DNA of 24,414 nucleotides from Coptodactyla brooksi (GCA_033557675.1 JAWQRM010000305.1:1-24414); one strand, 5' to 3'. Positions 9,440-16,969 are shown, counted from the stretch's first letter. Numbers and translations: made by a program. The notes: generated from the letters alone by a model not told the origin.

Positions 9440-10220
9440 TGAAAAAAGTATATGGTGATGATTGTGGTGTCTAAGGCTAGAGTTTATGTGTGGATCAATC
9501 GTTTTAAAAATGCTCATGAAGACTTAAATGACGCTGAAAGACCTGATCGTCCAGAAAGTCAAAATCAGAGAATGTTGGCTGAAGAAGTAAAACCAAGAGA
9601 AACCCTTCGTCAAAAGACCCAGCACTAATTATATAGGAAATTGGATCTCGGTGAAATCGGGTAATTTTTTAATATATTGCAGCTTATAACCTACTGAACA
9701 AAAAATGTAATGGGCAGCAAGCTAAATAATGGATAGTTTTGCAGCTACAGCCAGTCAAACACGAAAAATTGGGGTCTGCGCGAGTACTATAGCTCTGCAC
9801 TTGGCATACTCCTGACATATATCAGTACGCCGAACAGAATCGCAACTATTATAACAAGAAGCATCGACTGCTACTTTCACTGGTTTAATATTTATAGACA
9901 GCCTACTTCTAAATGCTACGATTGTGGAAACACCAACTACTTCTGTGTTGCTGAGTTTTTGTTGTTCTTTCTATTTAACGATACTAAAAACATAATTGAG
10001 ATATCTCCGAACACAGTCTCTTCTGAGTTTTTGTTTTATTTTTTTTTCATAATATATCAAACGTTTTTTCTTCATTGTGAAGCATTACAAATGCGATAAT
10101 CAAGCTGTTGTAACGCAGGTACTAAAGGTCATTCCTAAGGATGACATACAAAAATCTATGTATGCATTGGTTCATCGGGCAAGAAAGTGTATTGAGTTAA
10201 ATGGAACCTATTTTGAATAA
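9440..10220 (+). pseudogene. mariner-type transposase remnant
   Basis: Near 9455-9560 the plus strand reads VSKARVYVWINRFKNAHED followed by LNDAERPDRP, the second helix-turn-helix and the RPxRP linker of mariner transposases. At 10104-10220 it reads LKVIPKDDIQKSMYALVHRA then RKCIELNGTYFE and a stop, the usual C-terminal end of the same superfamily, with AATAAA directly after. The distance between the two ends is somewhat shorter than in a full transposase of about 345 residues. The middle, about 9620-10100, gives no catalytic Asp motifs that I can read, so it is deleted, replaced or very decayed. I did not find terminal repeats. Two overlapping fragments from different copies cannot be excluded. 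Confidence 0.7.
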
Positions 10221-10224
10221 AAAA

Positions 10225-10540
10225 TAAATTTTAAACATAATTCAATGTGTATTTTTTTGTATATCTAAAAATTCTCGTTATTTATGTATGCCAAAACCTT
10301 AACATGGAATTCTTACAGTTTTATTAACTAATTGTTTTACAATATTACATCTCTATTTTGCTAAATCCAAGGTAATACTCTTATAGATTGATTGTATAGA
10401 AGAGTATAAATACTCATAAATCAATCACGCAATATAACAATATTCCACGTCCAGTCTATTATACCATAAGAATACCCTGATGGCTCGTCTCCTTTCGCCT
10501 CTTTCTTCTATTCAGAGACCTACACAAAGCAGAAATTTCC
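10225..10540. other. AT-rich spacer with imperfect palindromes
   Basis: No gene is visible. Around 10380-10430, ATACTCTT/AAGAGTAT, GAGTAT/ATACTC and GATTGATT/AATCAATC are mutually complementary and interleaved, giving alternative small hairpins. A polypyrimidine tract with CAG occurs near 10500-10512, but no convincing exon follows. Confidence 0.4.
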
Positions 10541-10544
10541 GCCA

Positions 10545-11150
10545 TTGAGGATTCGTACTTCTCCGAAAATTGTTCCTACTGCGGCCGTAAGGGCAAGTTT
10601 CCCAATTAGTGCCATACTAGGAGCTGTCATAAAACTTCCACGTCGCTGGTGTACAAAGGAGTGTCCGAGAGATCGATTGGTTGGTCGTCATCTCGTCGGA
10701 ACGGTTCATGTTTGCCAGGGCCCTTATCTCTGGCGGGCCAGGGCCACTGCAGGGCGGTGGGAAAGCTCAAGAGGCCTTATTGACGGTCGGTCATGCGAAG
10801 ATGTGCCCGCCTGCATCTTATTGGATACCGCTGGTGGCGGTTTCGAAATTGATGAGTTAGACCTCCATTATAAGCCCTGGTCGGTCAGAGCGAGATAAGG
10901 ATCGGTCCGATGCGGTTACGGGGCGCGTCCTCCATTGAACGTCTTCGGCCCTTTTGTTCTGCCCGCACTAAATAACGGGGATATAGTTTATTTGCACTCG
11001 ACCGACTGCAGTCGGTACGGTGCCGCGTATAAGTAGATATATAAATCCCGGTTTATCTCTTTCGTATTTTATTGAATTATATGGCGTGATATATGACCGA
11101 TGCAGTGCAGGGCTTTAAATGGTATGACGCGTATATTATACGGTTTGGAG
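10545..11150. promoter_or_regulatory. Strong CpG-rich island, candidate conserved enhancer or promoter
   Basis: GC and CpG content jump for about 600 bp in otherwise AT-rich DNA. Features include a 16-bp perfect palindrome at 11001-11016, a GC-rich AGGGCCCTTATC-like core near 10720-10730, and TATATAAATCCCGG near 11036-11050 after GTGCCGCGTATAAG. A 117-codon plus-strand frame (10545-10898) exists, but its composition (Arg, Cys, Trp and Gly rich, no motif) is what GC-rich non-coding DNA gives by chance. In insects, particularly Hymenoptera, such islands are often deeply conserved regulatory DNA or CpG promoters of developmental genes; that role is inferred. Confidence 0.45.
11001..11016. repeat. 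16-bp perfect palindrome
   Basis: ACCGACTGCAGTCGGT equals its own reverse complement. It lies in the CpG-rich block and could be a site for a dimeric DNA-binding protein. Confidence 0.8.
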
Positions 11151-11348
11151 AGTGATTGTAAAACATTGAGGGGTTTTTCGTACATAACACATGACCTTAT
11201 TTTTAGTAGTTATTTTCAGGAATACTGATTTAGCATCATCAAGAGCGATGAAAGACTTTCATCGTTCCTTATGGTGCTAACTTGGTTAGCGAAACGTGCG
11301 TCGAGCATCTTCTCTACATATTTTGGCGTAGTGGTGACTTCGTTTTAC

Positions 11349-11687
11349 TTAGATAAATTAGCACCGATTAGCGAAATCTTCGAAACATTTGTGGCAAATT
11401 TTCAAAATAATTTTATAGCTAGTGAGTTTTTGACAGTTGATGAATAATTATTATCGTTTAAGGGTCGCTCTAGTTTCAAACAATACATTTTCAATAATCC
11501 GGCAAGGTATGGGATTAAGATGCTCGCCTTAGTGGATGTTAAGACCTCATATACATTTAACTCAGAAACCTATCTAAGAATTCAACCTGAAGGACCGTAT
11601 AAACTTAGTAATTCTGCAGAAGATATTGTTCTTCGATTAGTGCATCCTGTAGAAGGAACAAAACGCAATACAAACAGAGACAATTAG
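11349..11687 (+). pseudogene. piggyBac transposase, catalytic-core fragment
   Basis: In one uninterrupted register the plus strand reads LDKLAPISEIFETFVANF (about 11349-11402), FLTVDE then a TAA stop (11445-11447), KGRSSFKQYIF, NPARYGIKMLALVDVKTSY (about 11505-11562) and GPYKLSN ... GTKRNTNRDN (about 11606-11684). This is the piggyBac RNase H-like core: the Asp in ALVDVKT and the Asp in RDN correspond to two catalytic Asp positions of the family. Directly after RDN the expected Trp of DNWFT is TAG (11685-11687), probably TGG to TAG. Homology stops there. The N-terminal domain does not precede it, and the third catalytic Asp and the cysteine-rich tail are absent. The neighbouring piggyBac pieces to the right lie on the opposite strand. 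Confidence 0.9.
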
Positions 11688-11699
11688 TTTACTGGGCTC

Positions 11700-12167
11700 T
11701 GCACTGGATATCAATGCTGTCCATTGTACTGTATATGTACGTTTGTCGCATTGGCAAACGTACGGCGTTGCCACAGTTATTCGATGTAAAGCCCAAATAA
11801 TACGTGGATAAGCGGTATGCTTGTGTTGTAATATTATCCAGATCTTCCCCATCGCATCTTCAATATTGCTCATTTTCAACACAATATTTTCAAGTGTAGG
11901 GTTCACGATGAATTGAAAGGCAGATAGAATATCCTTCACTCTGGACATGGCATACCTAGTTGGACCAGGTGTAATTTTTATTGTATTTTGCACAGGAACC
12001 ACAGTATTTGTTTGCACTACGTCATTATCTGAAGCATCATAGTCTGCTTCGGATTTCTCATAGTCGGTATCATCCCAGGTATGATCTTCAACCTCAGAAG
12101 TATCTTTATCGTCGGATGCAATTGTATGTATCTCTATTTCTTCATCAGATAGAAATCGCCTCGCTAT
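11700..12167 (-). pseudogene. piggyBac transposase N-terminal region, copy A
   Basis: The minus strand is open from 12167 down. It begins ARRFLSDEEIEI, where the initiator ATG has become ATA (12165-12167), continues through an acidic stretch (SDDKDTSEVEDHTWDDTDYE) and reaches PGPTRYAMSRVKDILSAFQF and NPTLENIVLKMSNIE (about 11860-11970). This is the typical piggyBac layout: an acidic, poorly conserved N-terminus followed by the helical dimerisation domain. After SNIE the frame shifts; a decayed DNITTQAY-like segment follows near 11815-11840. Recognisable sequence ends near 11700, about 15 bp from the end of the oppositely oriented catalytic-core fragment. Confidence 0.85.
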
Positions 12168-12345
12168 GGTTTATGATGATGCTTATTTAACACTGCATAT
12201 AAAGAAACAGAAGGGCGCTGCCCGCGTTCCCTGTTATGTTATATGGTATATTAGTATGCACGCATAGACATGCACAAACTTACATATTCAACCAGTACGA
12301 ATGCATAATCTTGTTGGTTGCTATATAGTTATAATGCACTATAAT

Positions 12346-12502
12346 ACTTGTTTAAAAAATTAATAAACTTGTTTAAAAAATTTAATAATAATTTCTTGTA
12401 AAAACTACTTGGCAAAGTCACAAAATCTTGGAAACAAATAATGAAAGGTGACAAAGTTATCGAACCTGAAAATCCGTTTCGGGTCATATTGTACGCCATT
12501 AA
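12346..12502 (-). mobile_element. 5' untranslated end of piggyBac copy A
   Basis: 12368-12490 matches 13092-13254 in the same order: CTTGTTTAAA.AATTTAATAATAATT, CAAAGTCACAAAATCTTGG, GACAAAGTTAT and CCTGAAAATCCGTTTCGGG. Copy A lacks about 28 bp present in copy B. On the minus strand this is upstream of the transposase start. A TTAA, the piggyBac target, lies at 12499-12502 just beyond the matching end. A short tandem duplication of ACTTGTTTAAAAAATT occurs at about 12348-12385. Confidence 0.7.
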
Positions 12503-12843
12503 TTGCCTATTTACAATAGGTGTAAATGTCTATTTTTCTAGCTTTAGCTGCCAAAATATTCTTAATTGGATTTACTAGTGAACCTATAGTGTCATTTTCT
12601 ATTGATTTTAAATAAATTGGTGCGTTCTTAGGATAGAGTTATTAACGAACGACCTAATATTATTAAACTTAAGCAAACTTAAAGTACAATTTGCTTTTGA
12701 ATATGGAAAACTATCGTATTCTACTCGCGTGTAATATCTCAGGTGAATTGCCACCCTCGTGTATGGTTGCGTACACTCATTGAATAATATATTGTTACTG
12801 ACAGACCCCAAACTAGCACGTGGTGAATGATGAAGTTTTTAAG
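12503..12843. other. Anonymous DNA between the two piggyBac copies
   Basis: AT-rich with no recognisable coding frame; the 67-codon minus-strand frame at 12608-12811 has no motif. It separates the 5' ends of the two tandem piggyBac fragments. Confidence 0.45.
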
Positions 12844-12893
12844 AGTGATGTTTACTAAAATTCGGAGTTTTTATAGTAAATAGCACTTTTTCA
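12844..12893 (+). repeat. Dispersed hairpin repeat, copy 1
   Basis: GTTTACTAAAATTCGGAG and the following TTTTTATAGTAAA match, in reverse complement, 14401-14453 over about 50 bp with only a few differences. The core is itself near-palindromic (GTTTACT ... AGTAAAC around a CGGAG/CTCCG loop). It borders the truncated end of piggyBac copy B. Confidence 0.75.
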
Positions 12894-12897
12894 CTTT

Positions 12898-12993
12898 GCA
12901 CGATACTTCTGATACTTCAGAAGTATCTTCATCGTTGAATGCATTTGCATCTATCTCTGCTATTTCTTCATCAGATAGAAATCACCTCGCCAT
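12898..12993 (-). pseudogene. piggyBac transposase N-terminus, copy B
   Basis: The minus strand begins with an intact ATG at 12991-12993, then MAR, a stop and FLSDEEIAEIDANAFNDED followed by TSEVSEVSC. It is clearly the same start as copy A. The fourth codon CGA is TGA (12982-12984), a classic CpG decay change, whereas copy A keeps CGA there but has lost its ATG. Homology ends at about 12898, where the dispersed hairpin repeat begins, so only about 30 codons survive. Confidence 0.85.
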
Positions 12994-13279
12994 TATTTAT
13001 GATGATGCTTATTCAACACTGTAAATAAGGTTAAAAGTAAAATTACATAAACCTAAATAGTTTTGGATCACAACGACCCGAGGGTTATATATGTAACAAT
13101 CTTGTTTAAAGAATTTAATAATAATTCCTTGTAAATATTGTTTGGCAATCTTATAGATACTTTATGCACCAGCAAACAAAGTCACAAAATCTTGGAAACA
13201 AATAATGGAAGATGACAAAGTTATGGGACCTGAAAATCCGTTTCGGGTTATATTGACCCGAGGAGCATAGCAGGATTAA
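12994..13279 (-). mobile_element. 5' end of piggyBac copy B, including probable terminus
   Basis: This is the longer version of the untranslated end seen at 12346-12502. Near its outer end the minus strand carries CTCGGGTCAATATAACCCG, with GGGTCA..AACCC self-complementarity as in several piggyBac termini, and a second CCCTCGGGTCG block near 13075-13087. A TTAA at 13276-13279 is the likely target site. The matching opposite terminus is not identified, since the element is rearranged. Confidence 0.6.
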
Positions 13280-13970
13280 GAAATAGGGTCTTTTTTCTAC
13301 AATATTAAAGGGATTCTGATAGTCAAATGAAGCACAAATTGTATGATGAATAAACATATTTATTATATTTACTGTCACATACTGATATTTTTGACATATC
13401 CCTCAGGCTCTCATACTCTGATAGAAAGTATCAGAATTGGATGCAGAATTGATTTGATACAGAATTAATAGCGATGATTATGAGTTTGTTATTACATATT
13501 TTTTATATTAAATATTATTTAATAAATGAATTATTAAATTCTTCATTTGGATTCCTATACAAAGAAAAGAACTAAGACAAAATTATTTACATTCTGAATT
13601 AGCTACGCTGAGACCAATTATTTATATTGTGCGAACCAATTATTTTAAATCTTACTCGTCTCTTCATCGAAAAACGAAAGTATTAATGCCAAATAGAAGA
13701 CTAGAAATAAGCGAATTTGGCTATATAGTTTCATGAGGGTCATCCAAATTCCAGAAATACTTGTGCTCTTTATTGATATTTCGAGAAAGTGACTTCCTCC
13801 TCAAATAAAGTGTTATCAAATAGATGTTGATTTGATGTGAATAGTGGCAAAGTTAGTAGGGTAATCTGTAGTTAACACGATTGAATTCGCTGCATATGAA
13901 ATATGAAGTTTAACGTTCAGCACGTTTAGCTTTTAGGTTTATACACATACACCGATATAAGAGAACGTGG
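13280..13970. other. Anonymous AT-rich DNA
   Basis: No transposon domain or strong frame is visible. A minor hairpin (CTGATA/TATCAG) lies near 13417-13433. The right part would be downstream of the candidate gene end at 13997. Confidence 0.45.
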
Positions 13971-13973
13971 ACT

Positions 13974-13979
13974 TTTATT
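13974..13979 (-). promoter_or_regulatory. Candidate polyadenylation signal AATAAA
   Basis: On the minus strand AATAAA starts about 18 nt after the TAA of the candidate exon at 13997-14133, inside CTGGTAATAAAAGTCC. Confidence 0.45.
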
Positions 13980-13996
13980 ACCAGTGTTGTTATATT

Positions 13997-14133
13997 TTAG
14001 TGTTTCTTGAGTAATATGCCGCAATTGTTGCTTAAATGCACACGTTTCTTCATTACGTTGCTTAGTGATGGCAATTCTAGTGTGTGCAAATAATCAGCCA
14101 CATGTCCATTATTGACAAGCGCGGTATATAAAC
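13997..14133 (-). CDS. Candidate terminal coding exon, protein not recognised
   Basis: A good 3' splice site precedes it on the minus strand: TTTAATAAC as branch-point region and CACGGTTTCTAG ending at 14134. The exon is 137 nt, opens with two bases of a split codon, and then reads LYTALVNNGHVADYLHTLEL and PSLSNVMKKRVHLSNNCGIL ending LLKKH before TAA at 13997-13999. Residue use is balanced and helical, unlike nearby random frames, and a polyadenylation hexamer follows. The GHVADYL pattern loosely recalls helical repeat proteins such as PPR, but that is a guess. The frame is in fact open further upstream to a TGA near 14172, so it could also be a relic rather than a spliced exon. Upstream exons would lie to the right on the minus strand; none was identified. 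Confidence 0.45.
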
Positions 14134-14400
14134 CTAGAAACCGTGAAATGTTATTAAATTTTACTTTCACGAAATCAATTCAGTACATGGGAAGTTTTTA
14201 ATACTTCTCGACATTTTCGAGACATCTGGCACAATTCGTTAGATTTCAAACCTAATTATTTTGAAAAGTAAATTTTGAATCCTTATGACTAACAGCAATA
14301 CGATTTTTAAATGTTTACTTAACCAGTCAGCTATCTTTGACGTGTTTACACGTCCACCTAGAACTATTTCGATGCGAGCAGCTAGAATACTTGTGCAGCA

Positions 14401-14453
14401 TGAAAAACTGCTGTTTACTATAAAAACTCCGAATTTTAGTAAACACCATTCTT
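14401..14453 (-). repeat. Dispersed hairpin repeat, copy 2
   Basis: TGAAAAACTGCTGTTTACTA and the following TAAAAACTCCGAATTTTAGT mirror 12844-12893 in inverted orientation. The piece lies directly downstream of the transposase C-terminus read on the minus strand, where a 3' terminal sequence of that element would be expected. Copy 1 may thus be a solo end of the same element family. Confidence 0.75.
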
Positions 14454-14454
14454 T

Positions 14455-14625
14455 TATTTAAGTATTTTAGGTGTTATAAGGTTAGCTGCATCTATTATTT
14501 TGGCCCTCATGGTAGCCAAACTATCTACTCGCGCATTACCATAAATAGTTTGTTTCAGAAACCCCCACAGAGAAAACTCGTTTGGTGATAAATCTGGATA
14601 TCTTTTGTGTCATTTAGTATCCCCT
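14455..14625 (-). pseudogene. Tc1/mariner-superfamily transposase, C-terminal fragment
   Basis: In one open register the minus strand reads RYPDLSPNEFSLWGFLKQTI (about 14563-14622), YGNARVDSLATMRAKI, DAANLITPKILK and a TAA stop near 14459. PDL.P.(D/E)F.LWG.LK is the box holding the last catalytic acidic residue in Tc1/mariner-type DDD/E transposases; here the usual P(L/N)D is PNE. Nothing recognisable of the N-terminal part follows to the right, so the copy is strongly truncated. It is not the same copy as the element at 17608-19322, whose box reads SPDLNTLDFFLWGYLK. Confidence 0.75.
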
Positions 14626-14820
14626 GTCGTACTCATAATGCGGTTTGAAAAAGTAACCTTATGTTTCAAACTAGTTACACACTAATATTTTCAAAACTGA
14701 AAAAATCTTCCCACCTTGGATAGTCATCCATTTGACTGGTTATATAAAATCAACACTAAATACTACAAATATACTAGAGAGTTTTTCATAAAGTAAAATC
14801 CGCCATATAAATTTCTACCA

Positions 14821-15420
14821 TTATAAAACAATATAAATTCCGCCATTACACTGCATACGTAGTAATCCCTCAGTCCGTCGCTCAAGTATTACGAACGCAA
14901 CTTGAGAGGGGCGAACAAGAGCCGAGGAGTGCCCGTCGTCAGGGCATGAATTTAAAATTGGACGCCTGGCAGAGTTGGGGTTTCGAGAGAGAAGCGGATG
15001 GGTATTAATAAGTCGTCGAAGAAGTTCCTGCAGGCAGTACATTACAATCACAAATTTATGACGGAGCAGAAGACTTGTATATTTTTTAAAGTTTCTCTAG
15101 GGGAAACGCTGAAAAATTAAACGGCTTTCCACGACGCGCCAACGAGGACAAAGCCCACGAACCAACGGAGGCCGAGGGGACCCAGACCGTTGAATTATAA
15201 AGTCGGCGCATAACAATAACCACACGCCAATGCGTTTAATAACCGCTTTCGCGAAACCATTACGGCTTGATGAATTGTTTTTTAATTACTGTCCTCGGGT
15301 CACGACGGGCCTTTTTCCTTTTCTCGAATTTATCGTTCCGATCTTTATTACGATAATAAACGAGTTCTGCATCGATCGGGAGTGATTTGGAAAGAATTTG
15401 CTTTTGATTACTTTTGCATT
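14821..15420. promoter_or_regulatory. CpG-rich block with clustered transcription-factor-like motifs
   Basis: CpG and GC rise over about 600 bp. Visible motif-like words are AATAACCACACGCC (Runt-type ACCACA) near 15210, TTTCGCGAAA (an E2F-like perfect palindrome) at 15247-15256, TTTAATTACTG (homeodomain) near 15281-15291, and AAATTTATGAC (posterior-Hox type) near 15052. A 76-codon minus-strand frame (14821-15051) has no protein motif. The combination suggests a developmental enhancer or promoter, but this is motif spotting without conservation data. Confidence 0.4.
15247..15256. promoter_or_regulatory. E2F-like palindrome TTTCGCGAAA
   Basis: A perfect 10-bp palindrome matching the E2F half-site TTTCGCG on both strands, inside the CpG-rich block. 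A single site of this length is only suggestive. Confidence 0.25.
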
Positions 15421-15602
15421 GTGCGGTTATGTACCAATATCTGAAATGGTTTTGTGTTCCATCATGTGCATTGCTAGATACGGGGATTGCATCGTCTAAG
15501 ACTTAACGATCTTCTAGGAAGTCCTATCGTATAGTAATCTTACTAGGAAAACACAACAAACGGTAGAAGTAATTTTAGAGTTCGGGAGAAAATACGATGC
15601 GT

Positions 15603-15678
15603 GAGATTTAATCCTTAACGGAATCAAATGATTTTCCGTACGGAGAACCAAATAATTTTCCGTTAAGGGTTAAATCTC
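15603..15678. repeat. Nested inverted repeat, 76 bp
   Basis: GAGATTTAATCCTTAACGGAA (outer left arm) pairs with 15658-15678 with one mismatch in 21. Inside, TCCGTACGGA at 15635-15644 is a perfect palindrome, and two ACGGA...TTCCGT pairs (15618-15640 and 15639-15664) can form alternative hairpins. ATTTTCCGT also occurs as a direct repeat. The layout could fold as one long hairpin or as a small branched structure. No coding or transposon end is recognised nearby. Confidence 0.85.
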
Positions 15679-15789
15679 CACAACATAGGACAAGAATAAC
15701 ATTATGATAGTTTGTACACTTACAGCAAGTTCCTTATGCACAATTCCTTTGCAATCGGAGAAAGTGATCAACACTGTCTTAATTTCAGC

Positions 15790-16130
15790 TGATTTCAATG
15801 GACATTTTTAGATTTCGGCGAGCTTGACGGCTTCCAGTCGGCAATCTGGCGATTGCCGACGATCAGCTTGAAGGATCAAGCTGAAAGTGTTATGTTTCGG
15901 CTTCAGTTAATATGGATTTTTGGAGTTTAACTGCTTTTTCCTTACCTCGTAGTGGGTTCGATGTATCTTGCCTGCTTGACGAGCATTTGTTTACTGCTAT
16001 TAGTCGACATGTTTCAGCATTGAGCGATTTTCAAGACTGATGTCATTTGCGTTGTTGCATCTTATATAGGTGATTTTCTTTATTGCAGGGGTTTTATGGG
16101 TTGGAATATGGAATGGGAGCGTAATTAGAG
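15790..16130 (-). mobile_element. 3' non-coding part of the Penelope-like element
   Basis: This lies directly downstream of the GIY-YIG coding fragment on the minus strand. It holds two perfect hairpins side by side: GTCGGCAATC-TGGC-GATTGCCGAC at 15837-15860 and CAGCTTGA-AGGA-TCAAGCTG at 15864-15883. It also holds the GCTGAAACATGTCGAC sequence (16003-16019) typical of Penelope-like 3' regions. How far left the element extends is uncertain. Confidence 0.45.
16003..16045 (-). ncRNA. Possible decayed hammerhead ribozyme motif
   Basis: Penelope-like elements are known to carry minimal hammerhead ribozymes with a core of CUGANGA, a short stem II, then GAAA and a short stem III. On the minus strand I read CTTGAAAATCGCTCAATGCT followed by GAAACATGTCGAC. 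The GAAAC and the following CATG/GTCGAC are in place, but the first core box is TTGAAAA instead of CTGAnGA and stem II is weak. If it was a ribozyme, it is mutated and probably inactive. Confidence 0.3.
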
Positions 16131-16139
16131 TCAAGTTTG

Positions 16140-16562
16140 TTATTTATATAAGATTTTGTGTTCATTATACCTGTCCTTAAACTTTCTGTCTGTTTGTCCG
16201 ATATATTTCATATCGCATGTGCCACACTTGATTTTATATACTCCGGATTGTTCCATTGTGTTGTTTCCTTCTACTGCTGGTTGCGTAATGTGTTTTATAC
16301 TATGTGCTGTGCGGAATGCAAAATTTATGTTTTGTTTTTTGAAGATTTTCGTTATGAGATGGATGTGAGGTCCAGTGTACGTGAAGGTGATCGATTCTGC
16401 GTTGTCTTTTGCTTTCATATTTTTCTTTTTGTTCTTGATGTTTTCATATAATTTTGTTATTAATGCTGATGGGTAACCGTTTTTGCTGTTCAATTTGTAC
16501 GAAACCAAGACTTCATTAAAAGAAACAATATTCGCTATGAAGTCAGGATTTCTATTGCACAT
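16140..16562 (-). pseudogene. Penelope-like retroelement, GIY-YIG endonuclease end
   Basis: The minus-strand frame of 140 codons starts within the linker after the reverse transcriptase. It reads ITFTYTGPHIHLITKIFKKQ (about 16320-16385), NINFAFRTAHSIKHITQP, then GVYKIKCGTCDMKYIGQTDR and KFKDRYNEHK (about 16145-16230). GVY...KYIGQT...R..EH is the GIY-YIG nuclease signature; the Cys-x2-Cys between its halves matches the zinc-binding insertion of the Penelope-type endonuclease. The TGPHIH...FKKQNI stretch is the conserved region just before it in animal Penelope-like elements. The reverse transcriptase itself is absent on the right, so the copy is 5'-truncated, and the frame ends prematurely in EHKILYK. 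The endonuclease half looks nearly undamaged, suggesting a fairly recent copy. Confidence 0.88.
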
Positions 16563-16694
16563 TTCTTTAATAATTTCACAAAACTGTAAATCGTCTGTCT
16601 ATTTCATCTGCAAATAGTTCTTGCAGAATTATAATACGACAAAGACAATAGTAAATTAGTAAAGTAGTAGCAAATAGTAAATTATTTTATGCAG

Positions 16695-16965
16695 CATAAT
16701 TAAAATTTATTAAATTTTAAAATATCCACTACCAATTTTTAGCATATGTCATCATTCACAGATAGCTTAGTTGTAGCAATGTAAGAATTTTCTTCAATAT
16801 AAAGTAACGCATTTAGTGCACTATCACCATCAATACTGTCCCTGGACGTCCAGACTTTGGTCGACTGTTGAGACTACTAGTTTCCCTCTACAATCTAATT
16901 GTTCCAGTTTTGTTAATCAGACATACTTCTTCGTAGGTTAAAATTTCATTTCGTTTCTGATACAG
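16695..16965 (-). pseudogene. Tc1/mariner-type transposase, N-terminal fragment
   Basis: On the minus strand, two registers together give EEVCLINKTGTIRL and SRPKSGRPGTV (about 16830-16950), then ALNALLYIEENSYIATTKLS and VNDDIC, a stop and VVDILKFNKF (about 16695-16800). The RPKSGRP linker between two helix-turn-helix units and the IEEN...TTKLS helix are characteristic of insect Tc1/mariner relatives with DUF4817-like heads. The transposon at 17608-19322 has an equivalent segment (ILLNVQENQMLSLRQIA), so the two are related but distinct. No catalytic domain follows; the sequence goes over into AT-rich DNA and then the Penelope-like fragment. Confidence 0.65.
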
Positions 16966-16969
16966 TTAG

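Noticed and set aside
10545..10898. 117-codon plus-strand frame with ATG
   Set aside because: It lies entirely in the CpG-rich island, where stops are rare by composition. The translation is Arg/Cys/Gly/Trp-rich with no motif or domain layout.
11481..12190. A continuous plus-strand gene running through 11981-12190
   Set aside because: The plus-strand frame there is the shadow of the minus-strand piggyBac N-terminus, whose protein signature is clear.
14821..15051. 76-codon minus-strand frame
   Set aside because: It overlaps the edge of another CpG-rich block, its residue mix looks random, and no family is recognised.
16033..16045. CTGATGT on the plus strand as a hammerhead core
   Set aside because: The box should be CTGAnGA and no GAAA follows at a suitable distance. 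The minus-strand reading is better, though also decayed.
16156..16451. Plus-strand frames with Cys/Phe-rich translations
   Set aside because: They are the opposite strand of the Penelope-like GIY-YIG domain, which has clear motifs on the minus strand.
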